DNA of 64,000 nt, taken from assembly GCF_017798165.1 (NCBI RefSeq), contig NZ_CP059068.1, forward strand, positions 3,906,001 to 3,970,000, in the 5' to 3' direction. Position 1 is the first letter of the stretch. Each line of letters begins with the position of its first letter. Source of the DNA: Rhodoferax sp. AJA081-3 (GTDB lineage: Bacteria > Pseudomonadota > Gammaproteobacteria > Burkholderiales > Burkholderiaceae_C). The position numbers and the translations under genes are program-made. This document shows, piece after piece, positions 44,903 through 52,994 of the stretch. The notes below the pieces were generated by a model. That model was not told the origin of the DNA, made no database searches, and saw only the letters and a list, made by a program, of their open reading frames with translations.

Positions 44903-47338
44903 TTAAGGCGACAGCGTCATGCGCTTCGTGGCATGGGCTTCCACTTGTGCGGGGTCAAACCACCACGGCTGGCGTTCACCCTTGGCCCACAGTTTGGTCT
45001 GGTCATTCTGGTGCGGCTGGAAGTGCCGCTCACTGACACCACCGGCCAAGACGGCCTCCACCTTCTGGGTGTCGGCCAGGTCCATCACGATCTGCATGGA
45101 GCCGAAGAAGTTGACGTCGAACGGCTTCTGGAAGTCGTAGACACCACGGTGCAGCGTCTCACCGCTGCCGGAGCGCTCAAAGCTCATGCCGCCCACCAGC
45201 TCCTGGCCCCAGCCGTTTCTGCGCAGGGGGCTGACAAACCGCACGGGGTGTGCCTTGCCCCAGCGCCAGTTTGCCGGGTTGTCGCCCTGTGCTGCCGCAA
45301 TCAGCGCGCGCGCACGCGGTGCCGCCGCGCGTATCACATCGTCCAGGTTTTCGCGTTTGCCCTGTGTTCCCACATCGTCAAACCAGATGGCGTCGGGCGT
45401 GGCTACCAGGGCATCAAAACGCTGCTGCCAGAAGTACCAGGTGGACAACATGTCTTTGGCGACGGACTCACCCAGCTCGTCGGTGAATGTGCCGATCACC
45501 ATCTCGCGGTACAGCGCCTGGTAGACCAGGGGTGCGGCCTGTTCGGCGCGGTCCACACCATCCCATTGCGACAACAACTGCACCAGGTCTTTCTGTGCGG
45601 GGTCGTTGGCCAGAGCCGCCACCATGCGTGGTCGCAGCACATCGGACTGCAGGTTGCGGTCGTCGTGCATCAGGGCCCAATGATCCTGCACGCTCATCTT
45701 CTGCGCCGCACCCAGCACCTCACCCATGCGGCGGTAACGGTAGTTGGGCGACACATAGTTGGTGTAGTACCACGGAAAGTCTTGCGGCCGTGTGTCGTGG
45801 TTGGCCGTGCCCACCCAGGCGCGCGGCGGGTTGAACATGCCGGGCATGCGGTCCTTGGGGATATAGCCCGTCCAGTCGTCGCTGCCGTCGGCGGCGGGCA
45901 GGCGCGCAAAGCCACCATCGGCGCCGGATCGTATCGGCACGGCTCCGGTCGCGCGGTGGCCAATGGCACCCTGGTCATCACCAAACACAAAGTTGAACAG
46001 CATCAGGTCAATCTTTTGCACCTGCTGGTCAAAGGCGGCGGCGTTGGGTGTGTTCAGCAGGCCTTCGATGCCAATCTCACTACCCAGGCGCTCGGCGTCG
46101 GTAGAGCGCAGCACCAGCAGCTTGTCGCCCTTGGGGCCTAGGCCCGGGTGGTCGGTGATGACCGGCCCGCGCTTGGTGAAACGAATCTTCAAGGGCTGCG
46201 TGCGGTAGCCGCCGGGTGCCGACTTGTCTTTGATCTGGATGGTCTCGGTGACCACCTCAAACGGCACACTGCGCGCTCCGTCCATGTAGTGCTCGGCATT
46301 GGCCGGGTCGCGGGTTTCCACATACAGGTCCTGCACATCGCCATAGGCGTTGGTCACACCAAAAGCCACGTGTTGGGTGCGCCCCACCAGGATGCCGGGC
46401 ATGCCGGGCAAGGCAGCGCCCACGGCCTGTATGCCGGGTGCAAACAAACCGATGGGGTGCCAGGTGCCAGGCAGGATGCGGTTGTCCAGGTGCGGGTCAT
46501 TCGACACGATGGCCTTGCCCGAGGCCGAGCGTGTGGGCCCCACCGCCCAGTTGTTAGAGCCCAGGCCCTGGTGGTTCAGATCGTCCGGCGCAATGTTCAG
46601 GTCACTCCAGGCAATGTTCAGTTGCGCCGTTTGCGGGGCAGCGGTTGCACTGGCCTGCGGCGCAGGCTTGCCATCGTTCCAATCAGGGTTGATGGTCAGG
46701 GGGAAGATGGCCCGTGCCCGCTCCAGGCCCAGTGTGTCGATCAGCTTTTGCGCTACCACCTCGGCCTTGAAATTGGTGGAATGGGTGTAATGCACATAGT
46801 GGACCAGGGCCACCAGGTCGGCCACCTGCCACGCGCTGGGTTTCAGGCCCACGGCCTTGAGTTCCAGGGGGTGGTCGCCGGGGTGGGCGGAGATGTAGGC
46901 GTTGATGCCGTCCACATAGTGCTGGAAGAAGGCGCGGGAGGCGGGGCTCAGCTTCTCGGCATGTTTGTCGCCATTGCGGCGTATGCCCAGCACCCGCATG
47001 CGGATGTCGCTTGGCAGCAGGTCCGGGCCCAGGGTGGCCGCCATTTCTCCGCGCCAGGTGGCGCGGAACAGTTCCATCTGCATCAGGCGGTGTTGTGCGG
47101 TCACAAAACCCTGGGCCTTGATGAGGTCTGGTGTGTTGTTGGCAAAGATGTAGGGAATGCCCAACTTGTCGCGCAGCACCTTGACCGGAGCACTCAGTCC
47201 GGCGAGCTTCATGTCGCCTTCCACCTGTGTCTGACCGGCCTGGCGCAACTTGACATATGCCACAGCCCCTGCGCCCACCACAACGACCAGCAGCACCAGC
47301 GCGCCGCGTTTAACCACCGAACCCAACCGCATACCCAT
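44903..47338 (-). CDS. Penicillin acylase-family Ntn hydrolase
   Basis: 811-residue precursor. An N-terminal hydrophobic segment (about 10-30) exports or anchors it. After the alpha-chain region and a spacer, the self-cleavage site precedes Ser261 in GLGSNNWAVG, which becomes the N-terminal nucleophile of the beta chain; NDPHLD follows. Relatives hydrolyse beta-lactam side chains, acyl-homoserine lactones or other amides, so quorum quenching or amide scavenging are options (inference). It is divergent from the GlxA-like regulator with a 105-base gap and upstream of psuK on the same strand. Confidence 0.92.
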   Translation of the reverse strand: MGMRLGSVVKRGALVLLVVVVGAGAVAYVKLRQAGQTQVEGDMKLAGLSAPVKVLRDKLGIPYIFANNTPDLIKAQGFVTAQHRLMQMELFRATWRGEMAATLGPDLLPSDIRMRVLGIRRNGDKHAEKLSPASRAFFQHYVDGINAYISAHPGDHPLELKAVGLKPSAWQVADLVALVHYVHYTHSTNFKAEVVAQKLIDTLGLERARAIFPLTINPDWNDGKPAPQASATAAPQTAQLNIAWSDLNIAPDDLNHQGLGSNNWAVGPTRSASGKAIVSNDPHLDNRILPGTWHPIGLFAPGIQAVGAALPGMPGILVGRTQHVAFGVTNAYGDVQDLYVETRDPANAEHYMDGARSVPFEVVTETIQIKDKSAPGGYRTQPLKIRFTKRGPVITDHPGLGPKGDKLLVLRSTDAERLGSEIGIEGLLNTPNAAAFDQQVQKIDLMLFNFVFGDDQGAIGHRATGAVPIRSGADGGFARLPAADGSDDWTGYIPKDRMPGMFNPPRAWVGTANHDTRPQDFPWYYTNYVSPNYRYRRMGEVLGAAQKMSVQDHWALMHDDRNLQSDVLRPRMVAALANDPAQKDLVQLLSQWDGVDRAEQAAPLVYQALYREMVIGTFTDELGESVAKDMLSTWYFWQQRFDALVATPDAIWFDDVGTQGKRENLDDVIRAAAPRARALIAAAQGDNPANWRWGKAHPVRFVSPLRRNGWGQELVGGMSFERSGSGETLHRGVYDFQKPFDVNFFGSMQIVMDLADTQKVEAVLAGGVSERHFQPHQNDQTKLWAKGERQPWWFDPAQVEAHATKRMTLSP

Positions 47339-47443
47339 GGTGTCTCCAATTCTTGGTTGTCATTTTTTGCCGGCGTGTTGTACCCGGCAGGGCTGCATCG
47401 TAGGCAAGGCAGGGCTTTGCGCCAATACCTAAAATGGACATTC

Positions 47444-48535
47444 ATGAAGCCAATACCGCCAACTCAACCGACCTCCACCCCACGGCGCCTGCATGTGGAT
47501 CTGCTGGTCTACCCCGATTCGATGCTGGGCCTGACGCTGGCCGTGGTGGACCTGCTGCGCTTGGCCAACACCCTGGCACAGTTACAGGGTGGGCCCAAGG
47601 CGCAGCCGGTGTCGTGGCAGTTGCTGGATGCCCAGGCCAAACCTTTGTCGAGCGCCGACCCCTTGCTCGGCCCCTACTGCTGCCGGCGGCCTGTGCCTGC
47701 CGCCAGTGATACGTCGGTCATCCGCGCCTGTTTTGTGGCCCCGCTGTTTGCGCCCAGCGTGCCCACGCTGCGCACCGCGGTGCGGCGGCAGGCTGCCTTG
47801 CGCGGCTACCTGGCGCAGTACCTGCAGAACGGCGACATGGTGGTCAGCCTCAGCAATGGAGTCTGGCTGTTTGCCGGTGCGCCGGGCATGGAGGGGCGTG
47901 CGGTTGCGGTGGCCTGGTATTACGTGGCCAGTTTTACGCTGGACTTCCCGGCGCTGGTGCTGCACTCGGAATCGGATTGTGTGGAAGACGGGCCGGTGGT
48001 GACCGGCGGCACGATGTCGGCCTTGCCGCAAGTAGTAGTGAGCCTGCTGCGCCGCGCCCTGGGGGCCGAGTTCATGCAGGCCTATGAATCCCTGCTGCTG
48101 CACGCCGGAGAGCGCCACGCCATGGCACTGCAGGCCACGCGGCAAAGCCATATTCGCCCCACACGTGACAGTGTGATGGCGCGTGCCTTGTTGTGGCTGG
48201 ACGAACACCTGGAAGACAGCTACAGCCTGGCAGCAGTGGCGCAGGCCGCGGCGGTCAGCCCGCGCACGCTGTTGCGGCATTTTCAGCAGGTCATGGGTTG
48301 CACACCACTGGACTACTTGCACAACCAACGCTGCAAGCGCGCACGCATCATGCTGGAGGTGACGCTGGACAGTGTTGCCACCATCGCACGTGCCTGTGGT
48401 TACACCGATACTGCCGCGTTTCGCCGTGTGTTTCTGCGTTACGAAAAGACCAGTCCGGCGGCCTACCGCAGCTCACATGCGCTGCGCACGTCACGCCTGC
48501 GCTGGCAGGTAGAGGATGTGCGTGCCGACCCGTGA
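47444..48535 (+). CDS. GlxA-like AraC regulator
   Basis: 363 residues. The N-terminal DJ-1/PfpI-like domain (residues about 15-200) has HVDLLVYPDSMLGLTLAVVDLLRLAN, YLQNGDMVVSLSNGVWLFAGAP and VVTGGTMSALPQVV. The C-terminal AraC domain has YSLAAVAQAAAVSPRTLLRHFQQV and VATIARACGYTDTAAFRRVFLRY. This is the GlxA/FtrA architecture. The ATG at 47444 is chosen for domain fit; the frame is open upstream across the divergent gene. The divergent penicillin-acylase-like gene is the likely target. Confidence 0.9.
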   Translation: MKPIPPTQPTSTPRRLHVDLLVYPDSMLGLTLAVVDLLRLANTLAQLQGGPKAQPVSWQLLDAQAKPLSSADPLLGPYCCRRPVPAASDTSVIRACFVAPLFAPSVPTLRTAVRRQAALRGYLAQYLQNGDMVVSLSNGVWLFAGAPGMEGRAVAVAWYYVASFTLDFPALVLHSESDCVEDGPVVTGGTMSALPQVVVSLLRRALGAEFMQAYESLLLHAGERHAMALQATRQSHIRPTRDSVMARALLWLDEHLEDSYSLAAVAQAAAVSPRTLLRHFQQVMGCTPLDYLHNQRCKRARIMLEVTLDSVATIARACGYTDTAAFRRVFLRYEKTSPAAYRSSHALRTSRLRWQVEDVRADP

Positions 48536-48639
48536 TCGATGGCCGGGTTTGGGCCCGTGGTATGCTTAAACCCATGTTGTGCCCCTCCAAGCTCCACCCC
48601 ATCCGCACCGTGCAAACGGTCTGTGGCGGTGCGCCCGTG

Positions 48640-48684
48640 ATGGCCCACAACATGATTACCACCATTATGAACACGGCCGCCTGA
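48640..48684 (+). CDS. Candidate leader peptide upstream of homoserine dehydrogenase
   Basis: A 14-codon frame reading MAHNMITTIMNTAA (or its last 10 residues from the ATG at 48652) ends at TGA 48682-48684, inside the stem of a hairpin. Three Thr, two Ile and three Met codons lie close together, the products of the pathway in which homoserine dehydrogenase acts. That matches the logic of amino-acid attenuator leaders such as thrL. The frame can also be read from ATG 48574 (36 codons). No strong ribosome-binding site is visible, which limits confidence. Confidence 0.4.
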   Translation: MAHNMITTIMNTAA

Positions 48685-48703
48685 GCGTCGTTCAGGTGGC
48701 CGT
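48673..48703 (+). promoter_or_regulatory. Hairpin and possible SD-sequestering elements before hom
   Basis: A 12-bp stem (48673-48684 with 48692-48703, one G-T pair, 7-base loop) contains the leader stop codon. No T-tract follows, so it is not a classical intrinsic terminator. Downstream, TCTCTCC at 48722-48728 is exactly complementary to GGAGAGA at 48780-48786, the ribosome-binding region of homoserine dehydrogenase. Translational control by alternative pairing is therefore possible. Confidence 0.4.
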
Positions 48704-48791
48704 TCCGGCTGCCTACTGGTGTCTCTCCCCCCCGATAGAACATTCCCAGCACAGGCAGCTGGGTTAGCAACTGTTCGTCGGAGAGAGTTTT

Positions 48792-50192
48792 ATGTACCAA
48801 GATCACCAAGCCAGCTTTGCTGTCAAAAGCCCATTGCATGCTGTTGCGTCCTTGCGCGCCATTGCGCCTATGCACGCCATTGCGCCCCTGCGTATTGGCA
48901 TGTTGGGCCTGGGCACGGTGGGCATGGGTACCTACACGGTGCTGCGGCGCAACGCGGAGCTGATTGCGGGGCGGACTGGCCGACCGATTGAGATGGTGAT
49001 GGTGGCCGTGCGCAACCTTGCACGCGCTGCCCGCCTGGTGGACGATGAAGAGGTGGAGCTGGTGGATGACCCCTTCAGCGTCGTCAATCACCCGGACATC
49101 GATGTGGTGGTCGAAGTGATTGGTGGCACCACCCTTGCCCGCGAGCTGGTGCTGCAGGCGATAACCAACGGCAAACACGTGGTCACCGCCAACAAGGCAC
49201 TGCTGGCTGTACATGGCAGCGAGATCTTTGCCGCGGCCCAGGCGCAGGGCGTCGTGGTGGCGTACGAAGGCGCAGTCGCCGTCAGCATCCCCATCATCAA
49301 GGCCCTGCGCGAGGGCCTGACCGCCAACCGCATCGAATGGATTGCCGGCATCATCAACGGCACAACCAACTACATCCTGTCCGAAATGAAGGACAAGGGC
49401 GCGAGCTTTGCCGACGCGTTGGCCGATGCACAGGCCAAGGGGTATGCCGAAGCCGACCCCGCGTTTGACGTGGAGGGCGTGGACGCCGCACACAAGCTGA
49501 CGCTGCTGGCATCCAACGCCTTTGGGGTGCCCATCCAGTTCGACAAGGTGCATGTGGAGGGCATTACCCAACTGGACGCGGTCGACGTGGCCTTTGCCGA
49601 GCGCTTGGGCTACTGTGTCAAGCTGCTGGGCATAGCCAAGCGCAACCCCCAGGGGCTGGAGCTGCGCGTGCACCCCACGCTGGTGGCATCCAACCATCTG
49701 CTGGCCCAGGTGAACGGGTCGATGAACGCGGTAATGGTCAAGAGCGACGCCGCCGGTGTGACCATGTACTACGGTGCCGGTGCAGGGTCGGAGCAGACCG
49801 CGTCCGCCGTGATTGCCGACCTGGTGGACCTGGCCCGGTCCAGCAGCGTGGTGCACCGCCACCGCGTGCCCAGTCTGGCCTTCCAGCACAACGCCATTGT
49901 TGCGCTGCCGGTGGCGGCGATTGAAGACGTGGAGACCGCCTACTACCTGCGGCTGGATGTGGCCAAGTTGTCACGCACCTTGCCGCAGGTGCTGGCCCAC
50001 CTGGCCTACGCCGGTGTGCGGGTGCAGCAGCTGGATGTGCTGGAGCATCCGCACGACCCCGAGCTGAGCGCCGTGGTGGTGCAGACTGAGCCCACACAGC
50101 AGCGCCTGCTACAGGTGGCATTGGCCGCGCTGGAACAGTTGCCGACCGTCATGGGCTTTGCCAAGACCCTCCGTATGGAGCGTCTGGAATAA
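48792..50192 (+). CDS. hom: Homoserine dehydrogenase, divergent form
   Basis: 466 residues; reduces aspartate semialdehyde to homoserine for Thr, Ile and Met synthesis. After an unusual 33-residue N-terminal extension (with a repeated AIAP motif), the Rossmann motif GMLGLGTVGMGT appears, then VVEVIGG, VVTANKALLA, the catalytic region IAGIINGTTNYILSEM and YAEADPAFDVEGVDAAHK. The C-terminal ACT-like region (about 385-466) is weakly conserved. GGAGAG lies about 7 bases before the ATG. The usual neighbour thrC is absent; an M14 peptidase follows instead, so this could be a second, specialised copy (inference). Confidence 0.92.
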   Translation: MYQDHQASFAVKSPLHAVASLRAIAPMHAIAPLRIGMLGLGTVGMGTYTVLRRNAELIAGRTGRPIEMVMVAVRNLARAARLVDDEEVELVDDPFSVVNHPDIDVVVEVIGGTTLARELVLQAITNGKHVVTANKALLAVHGSEIFAAAQAQGVVVAYEGAVAVSIPIIKALREGLTANRIEWIAGIINGTTNYILSEMKDKGASFADALADAQAKGYAEADPAFDVEGVDAAHKLTLLASNAFGVPIQFDKVHVEGITQLDAVDVAFAERLGYCVKLLGIAKRNPQGLELRVHPTLVASNHLLAQVNGSMNAVMVKSDAAGVTMYYGAGAGSEQTASAVIADLVDLARSSSVVHRHRVPSLAFQHNAIVALPVAAIEDVETAYYLRLDVAKLSRTLPQVLAHLAYAGVRVQQLDVLEHPHDPELSAVVVQTEPTQQRLLQVALAALEQLPTVMGFAKTLRMERLE

Positions 50193-50193
50193 G

Positions 50194-50256
50194 GTATGCA
50201 ATCAAATCGGCCCCTAGACCCCGTGGAATAAGGGTCTATTGCTATACATTCAGGAA
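50194..50256 (+). repeat. Intergenic repeat copy R6
   Basis: Plus-strand copy with CGGCCCCTAGACCCCGTGGA, an internal AGACCC/GGGTCT stem and a terminal TCAGGAA. It starts 2 bases after the hom stop and precedes the M14 peptidase gene; together with R7 it brackets that gene in the same orientation. Confidence 0.8.
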
Positions 50257-50291
50257 TCTCCAACCCACCCTGCCGAACGGCATCGCCCCGT

Positions 50292-52007
50292 ATGTTTCGC
50301 ACCCACTACCTAGACTACGCCGAACTCACCGCCCAGCTATCGGCCTGGGCCACGTCCTACCCCGAATATGTGTCGGTGTCCAGCCTGGGCAAAAGCGCCG
50401 AGGGGCGCGACATCCCGCTGCTGACCATTGGCCGCAACCCGGAGCAGGTGCGCCCCGCGGTGTGGATTGACGGCAATATGCATGCCGTCGAGGTCTGCGG
50501 CTCCAGCGTCGCACTGGCCATGGCCGAAGACGTGATCGCCATCTACGGCGGCAAAAACGAGGCGGGCGGCAAGCCGCTGCCAGCGCACATGGCGGACGCC
50601 ATTCGCAACACCCTGTTTTATGTGGTGCCGCGTATCTCGCCCGACGGTGCCGAGGCCATTTTGAAGACCGGGCGTTATGTGCGCTCCAGCCCGGTCAATG
50701 AGCGGGCCAACCAGGCCCACCCGCACTGGGTGGCGAGCGATGTGGATGGCGATGGAACCATGATCACCATGCGCCAGCAAGACCCGCATGGTGAAGTGGT
50801 GGAGCTGCGCGGTGACGACGGCCAGCCTTTGAACCCGCCGGTCATGGTGCCACGCCTGCCCGAAGATGTGGGGCCTTTCTACAAGCTATACCCGGAAGGG
50901 CTGATCGCCAATTTCGACGGACAGCACATTCCAGACCCCTATTTCCTGGGCGACAACCAGTACGACTTCAACCGCAATTTTTCCCACCACTGGAAGCCGG
51001 AGCCCGAGCAGGCCGGCGCCGGCCACTACCCCGGCAGCGCGCCCGAGACCCGTGCGGTGATGGACTTTGCTATTCGAAACCCCCACATCTTTGCCTGGCT
51101 GAACCTGCACACCTTTGGCGGCGTGGTGATACGCCCCATGGGTGACAAACCCGACAACAAGATGGACCAGACCGACCTGGCCATCTACAAACAGGCAGAA
51201 GCCTGGATGACCGAACACACCGGTTACCCCACGGTCAGCGGCTTCCATGAATTTTTGTACGAGCCCGACAAGCCTCTGCACGGCGATCTGGTGGACTGGG
51301 CCTACCACCAGCGCGGCTGCCTGGCGTATGTGGTGGAGCTGTGGGATCTGTTCACGCAGTTGGGCATCGAGCGCAAGAAGCCTTTTGTGGACCATTACAC
51401 CCACCTGCAGCGCAAGGATTTTGTGGCGCTGTGGAAGATGGACCGCGACATCAACCAGGGCCGCATTTTCAAGCCCTGGCGTGCTGTTGACCACCCCCAA
51501 CTCGGCCCCGTCGAGGTGGGTGGTTACGACGGGCGTGTGGGCGTCAGCAATCCGCCGCTGGCCAAACTGGCCGAAACCTGCGCGGCGCAAAGTGCGGCCT
51601 TCCTGCGGGTGGCCGCCCTGGTGCCGCGCATCCACGTGGAGCATGTCAGCACCGAGAAGCTGGGTGACGCCCATCTGCGTGTGGAAATCCGTGTGCGCAA
51701 CAGCGGCTACCTGGGGAGTTACGGCCTGAGCTCGGCCAAGGAACTGCCAATCTCCGAGAGCCTGCGCCTGAATGTGGAGGGCGACAACTACACCGTGGTG
51801 TCACCCGCCGAATCGGTGCAGGACATGGGCCACCTGGACGGCTGGGGTCAGGGTCTGCACCACGGCATCAGCATTTTTATGCCGTGGACACGGGGCAATG
51901 TCAGCGAAAAAACCGTGAGCCTGGTGGTCAAGGGCGCGGGGGACTTGTGTATCAAGGTGGGTAGCTGCCGCGTGGGATGGCAATCGTTGGTGGTGGCAAC
52001 GGATTAA
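50292..52007 (+). CDS. M14-family zinc carboxypeptidase
   Basis: 571-residue metallopeptidase. Zinc ligands are His64 and Glu67 in GNMHAVEV and the later His in AWLNLHTFGG; the catalytic Glu is in LAYVVELWD. The N-terminal LSAWATSYPEYVSVSSLGKSAEGRD motif is typical of M14. The C-terminal third (about 440-571) is a beta-rich accessory region. No signal peptide is visible, so it may be cytoplasmic. The substrate is unknown. The ATG lacks a clear ribosome-binding site. Confidence 0.88.
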   Translation: MFRTHYLDYAELTAQLSAWATSYPEYVSVSSLGKSAEGRDIPLLTIGRNPEQVRPAVWIDGNMHAVEVCGSSVALAMAEDVIAIYGGKNEAGGKPLPAHMADAIRNTLFYVVPRISPDGAEAILKTGRYVRSSPVNERANQAHPHWVASDVDGDGTMITMRQQDPHGEVVELRGDDGQPLNPPVMVPRLPEDVGPFYKLYPEGLIANFDGQHIPDPYFLGDNQYDFNRNFSHHWKPEPEQAGAGHYPGSAPETRAVMDFAIRNPHIFAWLNLHTFGGVVIRPMGDKPDNKMDQTDLAIYKQAEAWMTEHTGYPTVSGFHEFLYEPDKPLHGDLVDWAYHQRGCLAYVVELWDLFTQLGIERKKPFVDHYTHLQRKDFVALWKMDRDINQGRIFKPWRAVDHPQLGPVEVGGYDGRVGVSNPPLAKLAETCAAQSAAFLRVAALVPRIHVEHVSTEKLGDAHLRVEIRVRNSGYLGSYGLSSAKELPISESLRLNVEGDNYTVVSPAESVQDMGHLDGWGQGLHHGISIFMPWTRGNVSEKTVSLVVKGAGDLCIKVGSCRVGWQSLVVATD

Positions 52008-52028
52008 GCGCTGCTCCAGGTGCTGCCT

Positions 52029-52090
52029 TATGGAAAACTGGCCTCTAGCCCTCGTGAAATCTATCTAATGCGCTATCGAGTTAATAGCAA
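52029..52090 (+). repeat. Intergenic repeat copy R7
   Basis: Plus-strand copy with TATGGAAAACTGGCCTCTAG, then CCCTCGTGAAATC and the inverted pair GCTAT/ATAGC. It lies between the M14 peptidase stop and a LysR gene remnant. Confidence 0.82.
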
Positions 52091-52092
52091 TC

Positions 52093-52197
52093 TCATGCCA
52101 ACGGTGTGCCACCGGCAAAGGGCGGCTGTATCAGCGGTGCCAGCCGCTGCACCATCATTTCCACAAACGCCGTTACCGCGCGCGGCACGTGGTGGCG
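52093..52197 (-). pseudogene. Remnant of a LysR gene 3-prime end
   Basis: This stretch encodes, on the minus strand, about 34 residues (RHHVPRAVTAFVEMMVQRL, then APLIQPPFAGGTPLA and a stop) that match the C-terminus of the intact LysR at 52995-53933 (YVPPAVTAFVEMMVQRLAPL onward). Homology stops abruptly near 52197, where low-GC DNA begins. It is a truncated paralogue or a duplicated end, not a functional gene. Confidence 0.75.
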
Positions 52198-52245
52198 GCC
52201 AGCTTGTGTCACGACCTTCCTTGTAGAACCAAGGTAGACCCGACT

Positions 52246-52859
52246 TTAGATTGTTGACGTTTGCATTGGGTCACTGTCATGGATGATGACCAAAGCAGGT
52301 AGGGCGATCCCCAGACCTATGACCAGTATCTCAAGTCGATTACTCCTACTAAGCAGCCTCTCTGCACCCTCTTTCATTTTCATATGTAGCTTTGACGTTC
52401 TATCTTTGTAACCCAAGGGACGACCTGCTTTACAACTAAAGAGTTCACGCTGTGGCGTCAAAAAACCAGGGTGGAAATAAATCCACCCAATGACGAAAAG
52501 AAGAAGAACTGGACGGCTCGACCCCAGCGATTTCTGGTTCGATGGAACGTCCACGCTATCGGATCGTTAAGGTCTTTCAAAGCTCGCACTTCACCCCACA
52601 GATCATCTTTAAACGACCGCCCGAGTTGCGCAGACAGTTTCTTCTGAAAGTACCCAGCCCCTATTGAACAGATAGCAATTGGCGCACCAAACATCAAAAG
52701 TAACCACGCCGTGAGTTCATTCTCGGGAAAAAATTGAGCAAATACGAATCTATTCGCCCCCTTTATCGCAAACTGAGAGAGAAATGCAATAACTGCAATC
52801 CAAACTTCTTGGCGCTTCAGTGAAGTGACAATTTCTTCAACGTCATCCGTCATATCCAT
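52246..52859 (-). pseudogene. Frameshifted four-helix membrane protein in low-GC insert
   Basis: The 5-prime part (52859-52458) reads 133 residues from an ATG with AGGA 9 bases upstream: an acidic N-terminus, two hydrophobic segments, a charged loop (FQKKLSAQLGRSFKDDL) and a third hydrophobic segment ending at a TGA. The stop follows a run of six T (A at 52460-52465). One extra T would join it to an adjacent frame running to 52246 and add a charged stretch plus a fourth hydrophobic segment, for about 204 residues in all. Sequencing error, a true frameshift or slippage are all possible. No family is recognised. Base composition is clearly more AT-rich than the neighbours, suggesting transfer. 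Confidence 0.5.
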
Positions 52860-52994
52860 CGTGACAATTCCTGTTGCGTTTGCTTGGTATTCATTTGGCA
52901 ATGCATGCTGATGGTGTTGGCCCACTGTCGCGTAAGGCATTGTTATGGTGTCTGTCTGACCGATTTTCTATTGGGGCGATGGTGGTTTTTTTGT

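Noticed and set aside
46148..47443. N-terminal extension of the GlxA-like regulator by 432 codons
   Set aside because: This part is antisense to the penicillin-acylase gene and has no domain; the regulator begins with its DJ-1-like strand after the ATG at 47444.
50194..50256. R6 hairpin (AGACCC/GGGTCT) as an intrinsic terminator of hom
   Set aside because: The stem is short, the loop is 10 bases and no T-tract follows; other repeat copies lack this stem, so it is not a family property.
52950..52990. Integron attC-like site near GTAAGGCATTGTTATGG beside the low-GC insert
   Set aside because: The core does not satisfy the GTTRRRY / RYYYAAC pairing and no second half-site was found; the resemblance is superficial.
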